Shown: piece after piece, positions 1 to 6,711 of the stretch
Layout: the number at the start of each line of letters is the position of its first letter
How positions within the stretch are numbered: the stretch's first letter is position 1
NCBI GenBank assembly: GCA_008975185.1
Contig: BFAU01000153.1
Span: 1-9,237, forward strand
Source of the DNA: a bacterium MnTg04
GTDB taxonomy: Bacteria > Pseudomonadota > Gammaproteobacteria > Steroidobacterales > MnTg04
Reading direction: 5' to 3'
DNA length: 9,237 nucleotides
Made by a program: the position numbers and the translations under genes
Notes under the pieces: generated by a model
Databases searched by the model: none
What the model saw: the letters and a program-made list of their open reading frames with translations, nothing else
What the model was told of the DNA's origin: nothing

Positions 1-228
1 CAGGCGGCGGTCGCGGTCTGCCGCAGTTACCCCGGGAAGCTGGTGATTGTAGTCGGATACACCGGCCTGGGTCGCCATCAGCGGGTTCTCGCGCAAGCTG
101 TAGGCCCAATGTTCGTCGATGATCCTTTGCAGCCGGGTTTCCGCGGCGTTTGTCGGGCTCGTGTCCGGAACAGGTGTGCAGGCGGCAAGCGCAATGATCA
201 AGATGACGGAGATGCCTGAAAAGCGCAT
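1..228 (-). CDS. DUF885-family lipoprotein, N-terminal part (cut by window edge)
   Basis: The gene reads leftwards and leaves the window after 76 codons, so only the N-terminus is visible. It begins ATG (228-226), preceded by AAGGAA six bases upstream as ribosome binding site. The leader MRFSGISVILIIALAAC has a basic start, a hydrophobic core and a lipobox (LAAC, Cys17), so the mature protein should be a lipoprotein anchored in the envelope. After a Pro/Thr/Ser-rich linker comes 'RLQRIIDEHWAYSLRENP...ATQAGVSDYN', which resembles the typical opening of DUF885 proteins (helical domain with a conserved 'xP..AT..G'). These are putative metal-dependent hydrolases/peptidases of unproven substrate. 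The catalytic HEAVPGHH region would lie outside the window. Family assignment rests on about 50 residues; the lipoprotein call is firmer. A second DUF885 protein lies at 4890-6707. Confidence 0.72.
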   Translation of the reverse strand, partial: MRFSGISVILIIALAACTPVPDTSPTNAAETRLQRIIDEHWAYSLRENPLMATQAGVSDYNHQLPGVTAADRDRRL

Positions 229-332
229 AGTCGGTTCCTTATATAATGAGGCTGGCGTTGTGTCATGCAGTCGTTCTGCATATCTTGTTTGCCAAAGCCT
301 CCGTAACTTAACACCGGTGCCGGGGATAGAAA
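229..332. promoter_or_regulatory. Divergent promoter region between DUF885 lipoprotein and SDR
   Basis: This 104-bp gap must carry signals for both flanking genes. On the plus strand TTGTGT (258-263), a 17-bp spacer and TATCTT (281-286) make a reasonable sigma70-like promoter for the SDR. A perfect TATAAT (242-247) is also present but has no good -35 partner. The spacer of the first candidate contains the perfect inverted repeat ATGCAG-N5-CTGCAT (265-281). An 8-bp palindrome CACCGGTG (312-319) lies just before the SDR ribosome binding site GGGGA (322-326). For the minus-strand gene the AT-rich stretch near 240-247 could serve as a -10, but it would leave almost no leader. All assignments are by eye. 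Confidence 0.4.
265..281. repeat. Perfect 6-bp inverted repeat, possible operator
   Basis: ATGCAG (265-270), spacer TCGTT, CTGCAT (276-281) form a perfect dyad with centre-to-centre spacing of 11 bp, about one helical turn. It lies between the candidate -35 (258-263) and -10 (281-286) of the SDR gene, where a bound dimeric repressor would block RNA polymerase. No regulator gene is visible in the window. It could equally be chance. Confidence 0.35.
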
Positions 333-1304
333 ATGAAAAATTGCCTGATAACGGCCGCTTTCTTGTTGTTTGCGTGGGCAGCACCCGGGCTCGCGAGCGC
401 CGATGAAGCCTCAGGCGGCGACAAAAGTCAGGTCAAGGCCATCCTGGTGACTGGGGCAAGTACGGGGATCGGGAGGAATATAGCGGAAACGCTGGCCGCG
501 AACGGATATTTTGTCTACGCCGGCGCGCGCAAGGAAAAAGACCTGGCCGCGCTCGATGCGATCGAGAATATCCAGTCGGTGCGGCTCGACGTTACGGTGC
601 AGGATGAGATCGACGCGGCGGTCGAGACGGTTCGAAAAGGGGGCAGGGGGCTTTATGGCCTGGTCAACAACGCCGGCGTGGCTATTTTGGCGCCGTTGAT
701 TGAAGTCGAAGAAGATGAACTGGATTTTCAGTTTGATGTGAATATCTTTGGCCCATACCGGATCACCAAAGCCTTTGCGCCGCTGATCATAGAATCGAAA
801 GGAAGGATTACCACGATTGGTTCGATCGCTGGCATCTTGTCAAGCCCGTCGGCTGGTCCATACAGCATGAGCAAACATGCCATTGAAGCCTTTACCGACT
901 CACTGGCAAAGGAAATGCAAAGTTTCGATGTAAAGGTGAGTGTCATTGAACCGGGTAACTATAAATCCGATATCTTCAAGAGCCTGCTCCAGCGCATGGC
1001 CGACAATGAAAAGATCGCTGCCGATTCCCCTTTTGCTGAGCAATTCAAACGCATATCGGAAGGCTCGGCTGACCGTTCCCAATTCAAAGACCCGGACGAA
1101 GTCTCCGCTGCCGTGATGCATGCCTTGTTCGCCGATGATCCCAAGCTGCGCTATATGGTCGTGCCCAATGAGTTTGAGGCGCAGATCACGATTACGCAGG
1201 CAATGCGCGAAATGGTGCAACTCAACGAGGGGCAGCCGTATACTTATGACCGCGAGGCACTGATCGCGATCATGGATGAGGTCCTGGCTGAGTTGGAAAA
1301 ATAA
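333..1304 (+). CDS. Short-chain dehydrogenase/reductase with Sec signal peptide
   Basis: A 323-residue classical SDR, an NAD(P)-dependent oxidoreductase with Rossmann fold. The diagnostic motifs are all present: TGASTGIG at residues 40-47 (cofactor binding), an LDV at 85-87 for the adenine ring, NNAG at 112-115, catalytic Ser164, and YSMSK (Tyr177, Lys181), followed by PGNYKS at 207-212. Arg66 after the second strand (YAGAR) suggests NADP(H) preference. The unusual part is residues 1-23: a basic start, a hydrophobic core and an ASA cleavage site before DEA, which is a convincing Sec leader and puts the enzyme in the periplasm unless the leader is not used. There is no ATG between 333 and the Rossmann motif, and GGGGA sits 6 bases upstream, so the start is well supported. 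Substrate cannot be told. The C-terminal ~50 residues extend beyond the SDR core. Divergent from the DUF885 lipoprotein gene. Confidence 0.9.
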   Translation: MKNCLITAAFLLFAWAAPGLASADEASGGDKSQVKAILVTGASTGIGRNIAETLAANGYFVYAGARKEKDLAALDAIENIQSVRLDVTVQDEIDAAVETVRKGGRGLYGLVNNAGVAILAPLIEVEEDELDFQFDVNIFGPYRITKAFAPLIIESKGRITTIGSIAGILSSPSAGPYSMSKHAIEAFTDSLAKEMQSFDVKVSVIEPGNYKSDIFKSLLQRMADNEKIAADSPFAEQFKRISEGSADRSQFKDPDEVSAAVMHALFADDPKLRYMVVPNEFEAQITITQAMREMVQLNEGQPYTYDREALIAIMDEVLAELEK

Positions 1305-1328
1305 ATAAAACAGGGCCGACAGGGGGCG

Positions 1329-1351
1329 ATCGCGGCTGAAGCCGCTCCTAC
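1329..1351 (-). repeat. REP-like hairpin, copy 1
   Basis: Read on the minus strand this begins GTAG and contains GGAGCGGCTTCAGCCGC, a hairpin with a perfect 6-bp stem (plus-strand arms 1332-1337 and 1340-1345, 2-nt loop). The GTAG head followed by a palindrome is the hallmark of REP elements mobilised by RAYT (TnpA-REP) transposases, known in Pseudomonas, Stenotrophomonas and relatives. It lies 25 bp after the SDR stop codon, in the usual intergenic position, and may also stabilise or end the SDR transcript. No T-tract follows, so it is not a standard intrinsic terminator. Confidence 0.65.
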
Positions 1352-1368
1352 AGGTTTGTTCTGAATTT

Positions 1369-1391
1369 GCAGGAGGGCCTTCAGGCCCTAT
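1369..1391 (+). repeat. REP-like hairpin, copy 2 (inverted, diverged)
   Basis: On the plus strand GCAG is followed by GGAGGGCCTTCAGGCCC, whose stem pairs 1375-1380 with 1383-1388 around a 2-nt loop. Aligned with the minus-strand copy at 1329-1351, 17 of 23 positions agree. Four of the six differences form two swapped base pairs in the stem, so the fold is kept. The two copies are head to head, 17 bp apart, like a REP doublet (BIME-type). Confidence 0.55.
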
Positions 1392-1499
1392 AGGGTGCCG
1401 CATCGAATTTGATTGTGTTCGCGCACAACGCACCCGAAACGATTTGACCCACGATTAAAACCTGCAGCCTCAAGCCGCTGTCTGATTGGCGGAGATTCG

Positions 1500-1505
1500 T
1501 ATACA
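1500..1505 (+). promoter_or_regulatory. Candidate -10 box of the tricorn protease gene
   Basis: TATACA (1500-1505) would start transcription near 1512, giving a leader of about 35 bases before the ATG at 1547. No good -35 is seen 16-18 bp upstream (CTGTCT at 1478-1483 is weak). A TTGACC at 1444-1449 has no matching -10. Upstream, TTGTG (1413-1417) and CACAA (1424-1428) form a short inverted repeat of unknown meaning. Confidence 0.3.
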
Positions 1506-1546
1506 TTGGCGTCTTTATGTCTGCTGCATTGCCAGAGGAAATAACC

Positions 1547-4500
1547 ATGCGTCGATTGACCTTCCTGCCCATCCTGATCCTGCTGGCCGGTGCAGTTAGC
1601 GCGGAACCCACGCGGTTACTGCGTTTCCCGGATATTCACATGGGCAAGGTCGCTTTTGTCTATGCCGGCGATATCTATATCGCGGGGGTATCCGGTGGCA
1701 CTGCCAGGCGGCTGACTTCCGACGAGGGCATGGAAATATTTCCGAAATTTTCGCCCGATGGCTCGCAGATCGCGTTTTCGGCCGAATACAACGGCACCAG
1801 GCAGGTCTACGTGATGCCAAGCACAGGCGGGACCCCGAAACAACTGACCTGGTACAACGATGTGGGCCCGATGCCTCCACGCGGCGGATTCGATTACCGG
1901 GTTCTCGACTGGACACCGGATGGACAGCACATCCTGGTGCGCGCGAATCGACTTCCATGGGGCGTGCGAATGGGCAGGTACTACCTGGTCCCCGCCGGCG
2001 GCGGTACCGAAATGCCGATGGCTATCCCCGAAGGGGGCGGTGGCATGTTCTCGCCCGATGGCAGCAAGGTGGTCTATACGCCCATTGACCGCGAGTTTCG
2101 CACGTGGAAAAGGTATCGTGGCGGGCGCGCGCAGGATGTCTGGGTTTACGACCTTGGCGATAATTCCGCCAAACAGCTGACCACGAATCGGGCGACCGAT
2201 TACCAGCCGATGTGGGTTGGCGATGACATTTACTTCGACTCTGATCGCGACTACAAGCTCAACCTTTATCTATATAAGGAGAGCGGTGATCACGAAAAGG
2301 TCACTATGCACGAGGAATTTGACGTGCTTTGGCCCAGCGCGGGACCGCAGGCGATCGTTTATGAAAATGGCGGCTATCTTTATCGCTACGACCCGGCCGT
2401 CGGAGCATCGGCGCGGCTGGACATCGAAGTGACCGGCGATTTGCCCGGTCGGATGCCACGCTTTGTCAATGCCGCGGACAACATACAGTCGGCCGATCTT
2501 TCGCCGGATGGCAAACGAGCTGTTTTCGCCGCTCGCGGCGAAATCTTTACAGTCCCTGCCAAGGATGGACAGATCCGCAACATCAGCAAGACGCCGACCG
2601 GGCGTGAAATTCATGTTGCCTGGTCACCCGATAGTAAGAATCTTGCGTATTTGAGTGATGCGACCGGCGAGTACGAGATCTATATTTCGCCACAGGATGG
2701 CTCCGGGCCTGCCAGGCAAGTGACCAAAGGGGGTGACGTATGGCGGTTCCCGATGATCTGGTCGCCAGACAGTTCGAAACTCGCATTTGGCGACAAAAAA
2801 CAGCGCCTGCAATATGTCGAGATCGGCAACGGCAGGATCACCCAGGTCGACCATTCCACGATGATCGATATCCAGGAATACAGCTGGTCACCGGACAGTC
2901 GTTATCTCGCCTATGTAAAAGGCAACCCGGCCAACTCGGGTGGCGATATCTGGTTGTATTCGCTGGGCAACAAAAAAAAATACCAGATGACATCGAGCGA
3001 TACCAACGACTCCGAACCGGTTTTCGATCCGCAGGGGCGCTATCTGTATTTTGCATCGGATCGGGATTTCAACCTGACATTCGGCGATCGTGATTCCGCA
3101 TTTATTTACAGCGACTCGACCCGTGTATACGCGGGCTTGCTGACACCCGATTCGCCCGCCTTGCACCGGCCCAAAAGCGATGAAGTATCGATTGGCGATG
3201 ATGAGGGCGATGACGACGACAACGGCAAAGAGAAAGAAAAACGAATCAATGTCGTGCCGCAGGGTTTCGAGCGCCGGGTGACCGCGCTGAATGAAGCCGG
3301 CGGCAACATCGGTGCGTTGTCGGCTAACGACAAGGGGTTGTTCTATTTGTCGGGCCAGCACGATGAAGCAGAGCTCAGGTTCTATGATATCGCAGAGGAA
3401 AAGGACGACACCGTACTTACCGGCATTGATGCTTACGTTCTTGCCAGCGGTGGCGAGAAAATACTTTATTCCCATGGGGACGAGTGGGGCATCGTCGATG
3501 CGGCCGCCGGGCAAAGTATCGAAAATGGCGGCACGCTCGATCTTTCGACGATGCAGTTGCGGATCGATCCGCTGGTCGAGTGGCGGCAGATGTATGTTGA
3601 TCAATGGCGCATCGTTCGCGACTGGTTTTACGACCCCAATATGCACGGCAATGACTGGCCGGCGATTCGCGACCAATATGCGCCGCTCGTAGAGCACGTG
3701 GCCCACCGCGCAGACCTGGATTACATTTTTGGTGAAATCGCCGGCGAGCTGAATGCGGGCCACAACTACGTGCAATCTGGCGATCAGCCTGCCGTTGAAC
3801 GGCTCAATGGTGGTCTGCTCGGTGCGGAAATTTTGCCCGCCGATGGATTCTTCCGTGTCGGGAAAATACTTGCCGGCCAGTCCTGGAATGAGCAGGCCCG
3901 TTCACCGCTGGCACAGCCTGGAGTCAATATTTCTGCAGGCGATTACATAATTGCCGTCGATGGTGTAAACACCGCCGGCGTCGACAATTTCTATCGCCTG
4001 CTGGAGAACAAGGGTGACCGGGTCGTCACTTTGACCGTCAACAGTACCGCTCGCCGGAAAGGGGCGCGTGATGTCATGGTCCGGACCATTACAGGCGAGA
4101 CGGGCCTGCGTTACCTGGACTGGGTAGACAGCCGCAGGGCAATGGTGGACCGGCTCTCGGGCGGGCGGGTCGGTTATTTTCATCTGCCAAATACAGCGTT
4201 CGCGGGTAATCGCGAGTTATACAGGCTGTTTCCGTCGCAGACCCATAAAGACGCGATGCTGGTGGATGTGCGCTACAACGGCGGCGGTTTCATCCCCGAT
4301 CAGATGGCAGAGGTGATTGGGCGCAAAGCGTTGAGTTACTGGAAACAACGCGGTCTGGATCCTTCATCTACGCCAGGGATCTCGCACGAAGGGCCGAAGG
4401 CTGCGCTGATCAATAATTACTCATCGTCAGGGGGTGATGCGTTTCCCTATTATTTCCGTGCAATGGGTCTCGGACCGTTGATCGGGACGCGAACCTGGGG

Positions 4501-4768
4501 CGGGCTGATCGGTATATCGGGCAACCCGCAACTGGCCGATGGCGGCGGCATACTGACCTCGACGTTCAGATTTATGGATTCGGCCGGCAACTTCGTCATC
4601 GAAAACGAAGGGGTGTCACCGGATTACGAGGTCGTGGATCGCCCGGAACTGGTAGCGAGGGGAGAGGACCCGAGTCTCGAGTTCGCCGTGAAGTATTTGC
4701 TGGAGCAACTGGAAAAGAATCCACCGAAAGAAATCGTAGCGCCACCGGCGCCGACCAAATTCAGATAA
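1547..4768 (+). CDS. Tricorn-type S41 serine protease, exported
   Basis: A 1073-residue homologue of the tricorn protease, which degrades oligopeptides. The leader MRRLTFLPILILLAGAVSA gives cleavage after residue 19, so the protein is periplasmic, unlike cytosolic archaeal tricorn. Residues ~25-305 and ~315-660 are two beta-propellers with PD40/TolB-like repeats (SPDG near 69, TPDG near 123, SPDG near 169, SPDG near 319, SPDS near 360, 406 and 448). An acidic low-complexity loop (~550-566, GDDEGDDDD then KEKEK) lies in the second. A helical C1 segment follows, then PDZ (~755-834), then the S41 core. Catalytic candidates are His739 (ELNAGHNY), Ser961 (NNYSSSGGDAF) and Glu1019 (VIENEGVSPD); their spacing matches tricorn His746, Ser965 and Glu1023. 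The residue before the His is Gly, where tricorn has Ser745. I chose ATG 1547 over an in-frame ATG at 1517 because AGAGGAA (1534-1540) lies 6 bases before it and the leader begins there. A run of nine A occurs at 2972-2980. Confidence 0.93.
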   Translation: MRRLTFLPILILLAGAVSAEPTRLLRFPDIHMGKVAFVYAGDIYIAGVSGGTARRLTSDEGMEIFPKFSPDGSQIAFSAEYNGTRQVYVMPSTGGTPKQLTWYNDVGPMPPRGGFDYRVLDWTPDGQHILVRANRLPWGVRMGRYYLVPAGGGTEMPMAIPEGGGGMFSPDGSKVVYTPIDREFRTWKRYRGGRAQDVWVYDLGDNSAKQLTTNRATDYQPMWVGDDIYFDSDRDYKLNLYLYKESGDHEKVTMHEEFDVLWPSAGPQAIVYENGGYLYRYDPAVGASARLDIEVTGDLPGRMPRFVNAADNIQSADLSPDGKRAVFAARGEIFTVPAKDGQIRNISKTPTGREIHVAWSPDSKNLAYLSDATGEYEIYISPQDGSGPARQVTKGGDVWRFPMIWSPDSSKLAFGDKKQRLQYVEIGNGRITQVDHSTMIDIQEYSWSPDSRYLAYVKGNPANSGGDIWLYSLGNKKKYQMTSSDTNDSEPVFDPQGRYLYFASDRDFNLTFGDRDSAFIYSDSTRVYAGLLTPDSPALHRPKSDEVSIGDDEGDDDDNGKEKEKRINVVPQGFERRVTALNEAGGNIGALSANDKGLFYLSGQHDEAELRFYDIAEEKDDTVLTGIDAYVLASGGEKILYSHGDEWGIVDAAAGQSIENGGTLDLSTMQLRIDPLVEWRQMYVDQWRIVRDWFYDPNMHGNDWPAIRDQYAPLVEHVAHRADLDYIFGEIAGELNAGHNYVQSGDQPAVERLNGGLLGAEILPADGFFRVGKILAGQSWNEQARSPLAQPGVNISAGDYIIAVDGVNTAGVDNFYRLLENKGDRVVTLTVNSTARRKGARDVMVRTITGETGLRYLDWVDSRRAMVDRLSGGRVGYFHLPNTAFAGNRELYRLFPSQTHKDAMLVDVRYNGGGFIPDQMAEVIGRKALSYWKQRGLDPSSTPGISHEGPKAALINNYSSSGGDAFPYYFRAMGLGPLIGTRTWGGLIGISGNPQLADGGGILTSTFRFMDSAGNFVIENEGVSPDYEVVDRPELVARGEDPSLEFAVKYLLEQLEKNPPKEIVAPPAPTKFR
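2972..2980 (+). other. A9 homopolymer inside the tricorn gene
   Basis: Nine consecutive A lie in codons for Asn-Lys-Lys-Lys-Tyr in the second beta-propeller. Runs of this length are known sites of RNA polymerase slippage and of replication indels. A shifted frame stays open to 3093 and then stops, which would give a protein lacking the protease domain. No functional slippage is shown by the sequence alone. Confidence 0.6.
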
Positions 4769-4875
4769 TGAACAAGGGTCCGGTGCCGGGCATCAGGTCT
4801 CTTTTGATTGTCGACTCGTCGCATTCGGCTGGCAAGAATGCATACATTATGAGTAGACTCTGCGGTCTATTCGTC

Positions 4876-4881
4876 AAGGGG
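4876..4881 (+). promoter_or_regulatory. Ribosome binding site of the membrane DUF885 gene
   Basis: AAGGGG sits 8 bases before ATG 4890 and fixes that start, which opens with a MKKFFKW membrane leader. The 121-bp gap since the tricorn stop holds no convincing terminator (only a 4-bp CCGG/CCGG dyad near 4780). It also holds only a weak -10-like TACATT/CATTAT near 4852, so readthrough from the tricorn gene is possible. Confidence 0.6.
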
Positions 4882-4889
4882 ATTCGGGG

Positions 4890-6707
4890 ATGAAAAAGTT
4901 TTTCAAGTGGTTGGGGATGTTTTTCGGCGTCATCGTACTGCTGATCGCAGGTCTGGTCGTCAACGTCACATGGTTCAAACCGGTCAGCATCAATATATTC
5001 TTCGAGACGGCGTTTCTCAAATACGCGCTGGAAAGCCCGGAAATGCTCAGCAGCATACGTATGCTGGAACAGATAGGCCTGAATTTTCACAACGACGATC
5101 TCGCGGACATATCTCCCGCGCACACCGAGAAACTGAATCAGTGGATGGTCGAGGACCTCGAGATGCTGCATCGCTATGACCGCAGCAAGCTCGAAGGTCA
5201 GGCGGCCATATCCTATGACGTGATGGACTGGCTCATGACCAACCAGACCGAAGGCGTCGAATTTACCTGGCATGGCTATCCCGTCAACCAATTATTCGGC
5301 GTACAAAATCGCATGCCCAATTTCATGGCGACGATTCATCACGTGGGCAATGAACGCGACGCCAGGCATTACAACACACGCCTGTCCAAGTTCGATACAA
5401 AGTTCGACCAGTTGCTCGAAGACCTGAATTTGCGGGAGGAAAAGGGCATCATCCCGCCGACCTTTGTCGTCGAAAAGGTGATTGTGGAAATGAATGACTT
5501 CCGCAATACGCCCGCCAAAGAAAATATCCTTTACACATCCTTTGCCGAGAAGCTGGACAAGCTCGAGGATCTCGATGAGGCAACCCGGGCTGAGCTGCTG
5601 GCCAGGTCGGAAACCGAGATTAATGGCACCGTGTACCCGGCCTATGACGGCCTGATTAGCTACTTTGAGAAGCTGAGGGCGAAGGCGACTACCAATCACG
5701 GCGCCTGGAAGCTGCCGAATGGCGATGCCTTTTACGATTACAAGCTTCGTTCAAGCACATCCACCGATATGACCGCCGATGAAATTCATGACCTTGGGCT
5801 GGCCGAGGTGGCACGCATTCAGGCCCAAATGGATGAAATCCTGTCAGCGGAAGGATACAGCGAAGGAACCGTAGCGGAACGGATGGCGCTGCTCAACAAA
5901 GAGGAACGCTTTCTGTATACGAATGACGACGAGGGCCGCGAGCAGATCCTCAAGGATTTCCAGGGGATTATTGACGAGATTTCGGAAAAGATGCCCGAGT
6001 ATTTCGCAACATTGCCCGAGGCCGAGGTCCAGGTGAAGCGGATTCCCGAATTCAGCCAGGCCAACTCGGCTGGCGCATACTACCAGGGGCCATCGATGGA
6101 CGGATCGCGTCCGGGCGTGTTTTACGCCAACCTTCGCAATCTCGAAGAACACCCGAAATACAGTATGCGTACTCTGGCCTATCACGAAGCGGTGCCGGGC
6201 CATCATTTGCAGACGGCCCTGCAGACCGAAATGACCGGCGTGCCCCAGTTCAGGAAAATGATGGGCTTCACGGCGTTTTCCGAAGGCTGGGCATTGTATT
6301 CGGAACGGGTTGCCTGGGAAGCGGGCTTCCAGGATGACCCCTACGACAATCTCGGCCGCTTGCAGGCGGAGCTGTTTCGTGGGGTGCGCCTGGTCGTCGA
6401 TACGGGGATTCATCGCAAACGCTGGTCGCGTGAAAAAGCGATCGATTACATGTATGGCAACACCGGTATGGCGAAACACGAAGTGGTTTCGGAAATCGAG
6501 CGCTATTTCGTAATCCCGGGCCAGGCGACGGCCTACAAGGTCGGAATGCTGAATATTCTTGAGCTGCGGGAAAGGGCGATAACCGCTCTAGGAGAAGAAT
6601 TCGATATCAGGGAATTCCACGACGTCGTGCTGCGCAACGGCGATATCCCGCTGACGATCCTGGAGCAGCAGGTGGATCAGTATATCGCCGGGAAACAGGC
6701 AGGTTGA
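4890..6707 (+). CDS. Membrane-anchored DUF885-family putative metallohydrolase
   Basis: A 605-residue DUF885 protein. Residues 8-27 form one hydrophobic helix after MKKFFKW, with no Cys lipobox and no clear signal-peptidase site, so it is probably an inner-membrane anchor with the body in the periplasm. The mostly helical body carries the family signature HEAVPGHH (432-439), then FSEGWALYSE (463-472), D504-H508 in VDTGIHRKRWS, and VIPGQATAYKVG (542-552). His and Glu at these places are expected metal ligands and catalytic base for a zinc hydrolase. The spacing (HE-x4-HH) is not the classical HExxH, and the biochemical activity of the family is not settled to my knowledge. All motifs are intact and the length is typical. 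It follows the tricorn gene in the same direction after 121 bp, and a second DUF885 gene opens the window, so a shared role in peptide breakdown is plausible. Stop TGA 6705-6707. Confidence 0.9.
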   Translation: MKKFFKWLGMFFGVIVLLIAGLVVNVTWFKPVSINIFFETAFLKYALESPEMLSSIRMLEQIGLNFHNDDLADISPAHTEKLNQWMVEDLEMLHRYDRSKLEGQAAISYDVMDWLMTNQTEGVEFTWHGYPVNQLFGVQNRMPNFMATIHHVGNERDARHYNTRLSKFDTKFDQLLEDLNLREEKGIIPPTFVVEKVIVEMNDFRNTPAKENILYTSFAEKLDKLEDLDEATRAELLARSETEINGTVYPAYDGLISYFEKLRAKATTNHGAWKLPNGDAFYDYKLRSSTSTDMTADEIHDLGLAEVARIQAQMDEILSAEGYSEGTVAERMALLNKEERFLYTNDDEGREQILKDFQGIIDEISEKMPEYFATLPEAEVQVKRIPEFSQANSAGAYYQGPSMDGSRPGVFYANLRNLEEHPKYSMRTLAYHEAVPGHHLQTALQTEMTGVPQFRKMMGFTAFSEGWALYSERVAWEAGFQDDPYDNLGRLQAELFRGVRLVVDTGIHRKRWSREKAIDYMYGNTGMAKHEVVSEIERYFVIPGQATAYKVGMLNILELRERAITALGEEFDIREFHDVVLRNGDIPLTILEQQVDQYIAGKQAG

Positions 6708-6711
6708 AGGA

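Noticed and set aside
119..406. Plus-strand frame of 95 codons across the divergent promoter region
   Set aside because: It runs over the antisense of the lipoprotein gene, the promoter gap and the SDR start; no coding features are seen.
900..1433. Minus-strand frame of 177 codons over the SDR 3' half and the REP hairpins
   Set aside because: It is antisense to the SDR, begins beyond the REP repeats, and its translation has no family features.
1517..1546. Earlier ATG for the tricorn gene
   Set aside because: The 10 extra residues would precede a clean Sec leader, and the strong AGAGGAA lies before ATG 1547.
3200..3243. Acidic low-complexity insertion in the tricorn protein as a novelty
   Set aside because: Charged, variable loops at this place are usual in bacterial tricorn-like proteases.
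2888..3775. Long minus-strand reading frame (295 codons) opposite the tricorn gene
   Set aside because: It lies wholly inside a gene with strong domain evidence, has no ribosome binding site or recognisable motif, and is expected by chance antisense to a GC-rich gene.
4769..4889. Possible terminator after the tricorn gene (CCGG-TG-CCGG near 4780, then CTCTTTTG)
   Set aside because: The stem is only 4 bp with a 2-nt loop, and the T-rich stretch is too far away to form an intrinsic terminator.
5844..6479. Minus-strand frame of 211 codons opposite the membrane DUF885 gene
   Set aside because: It is a shadow of a well-supported gene, with no leader, domain or ribosome binding site.
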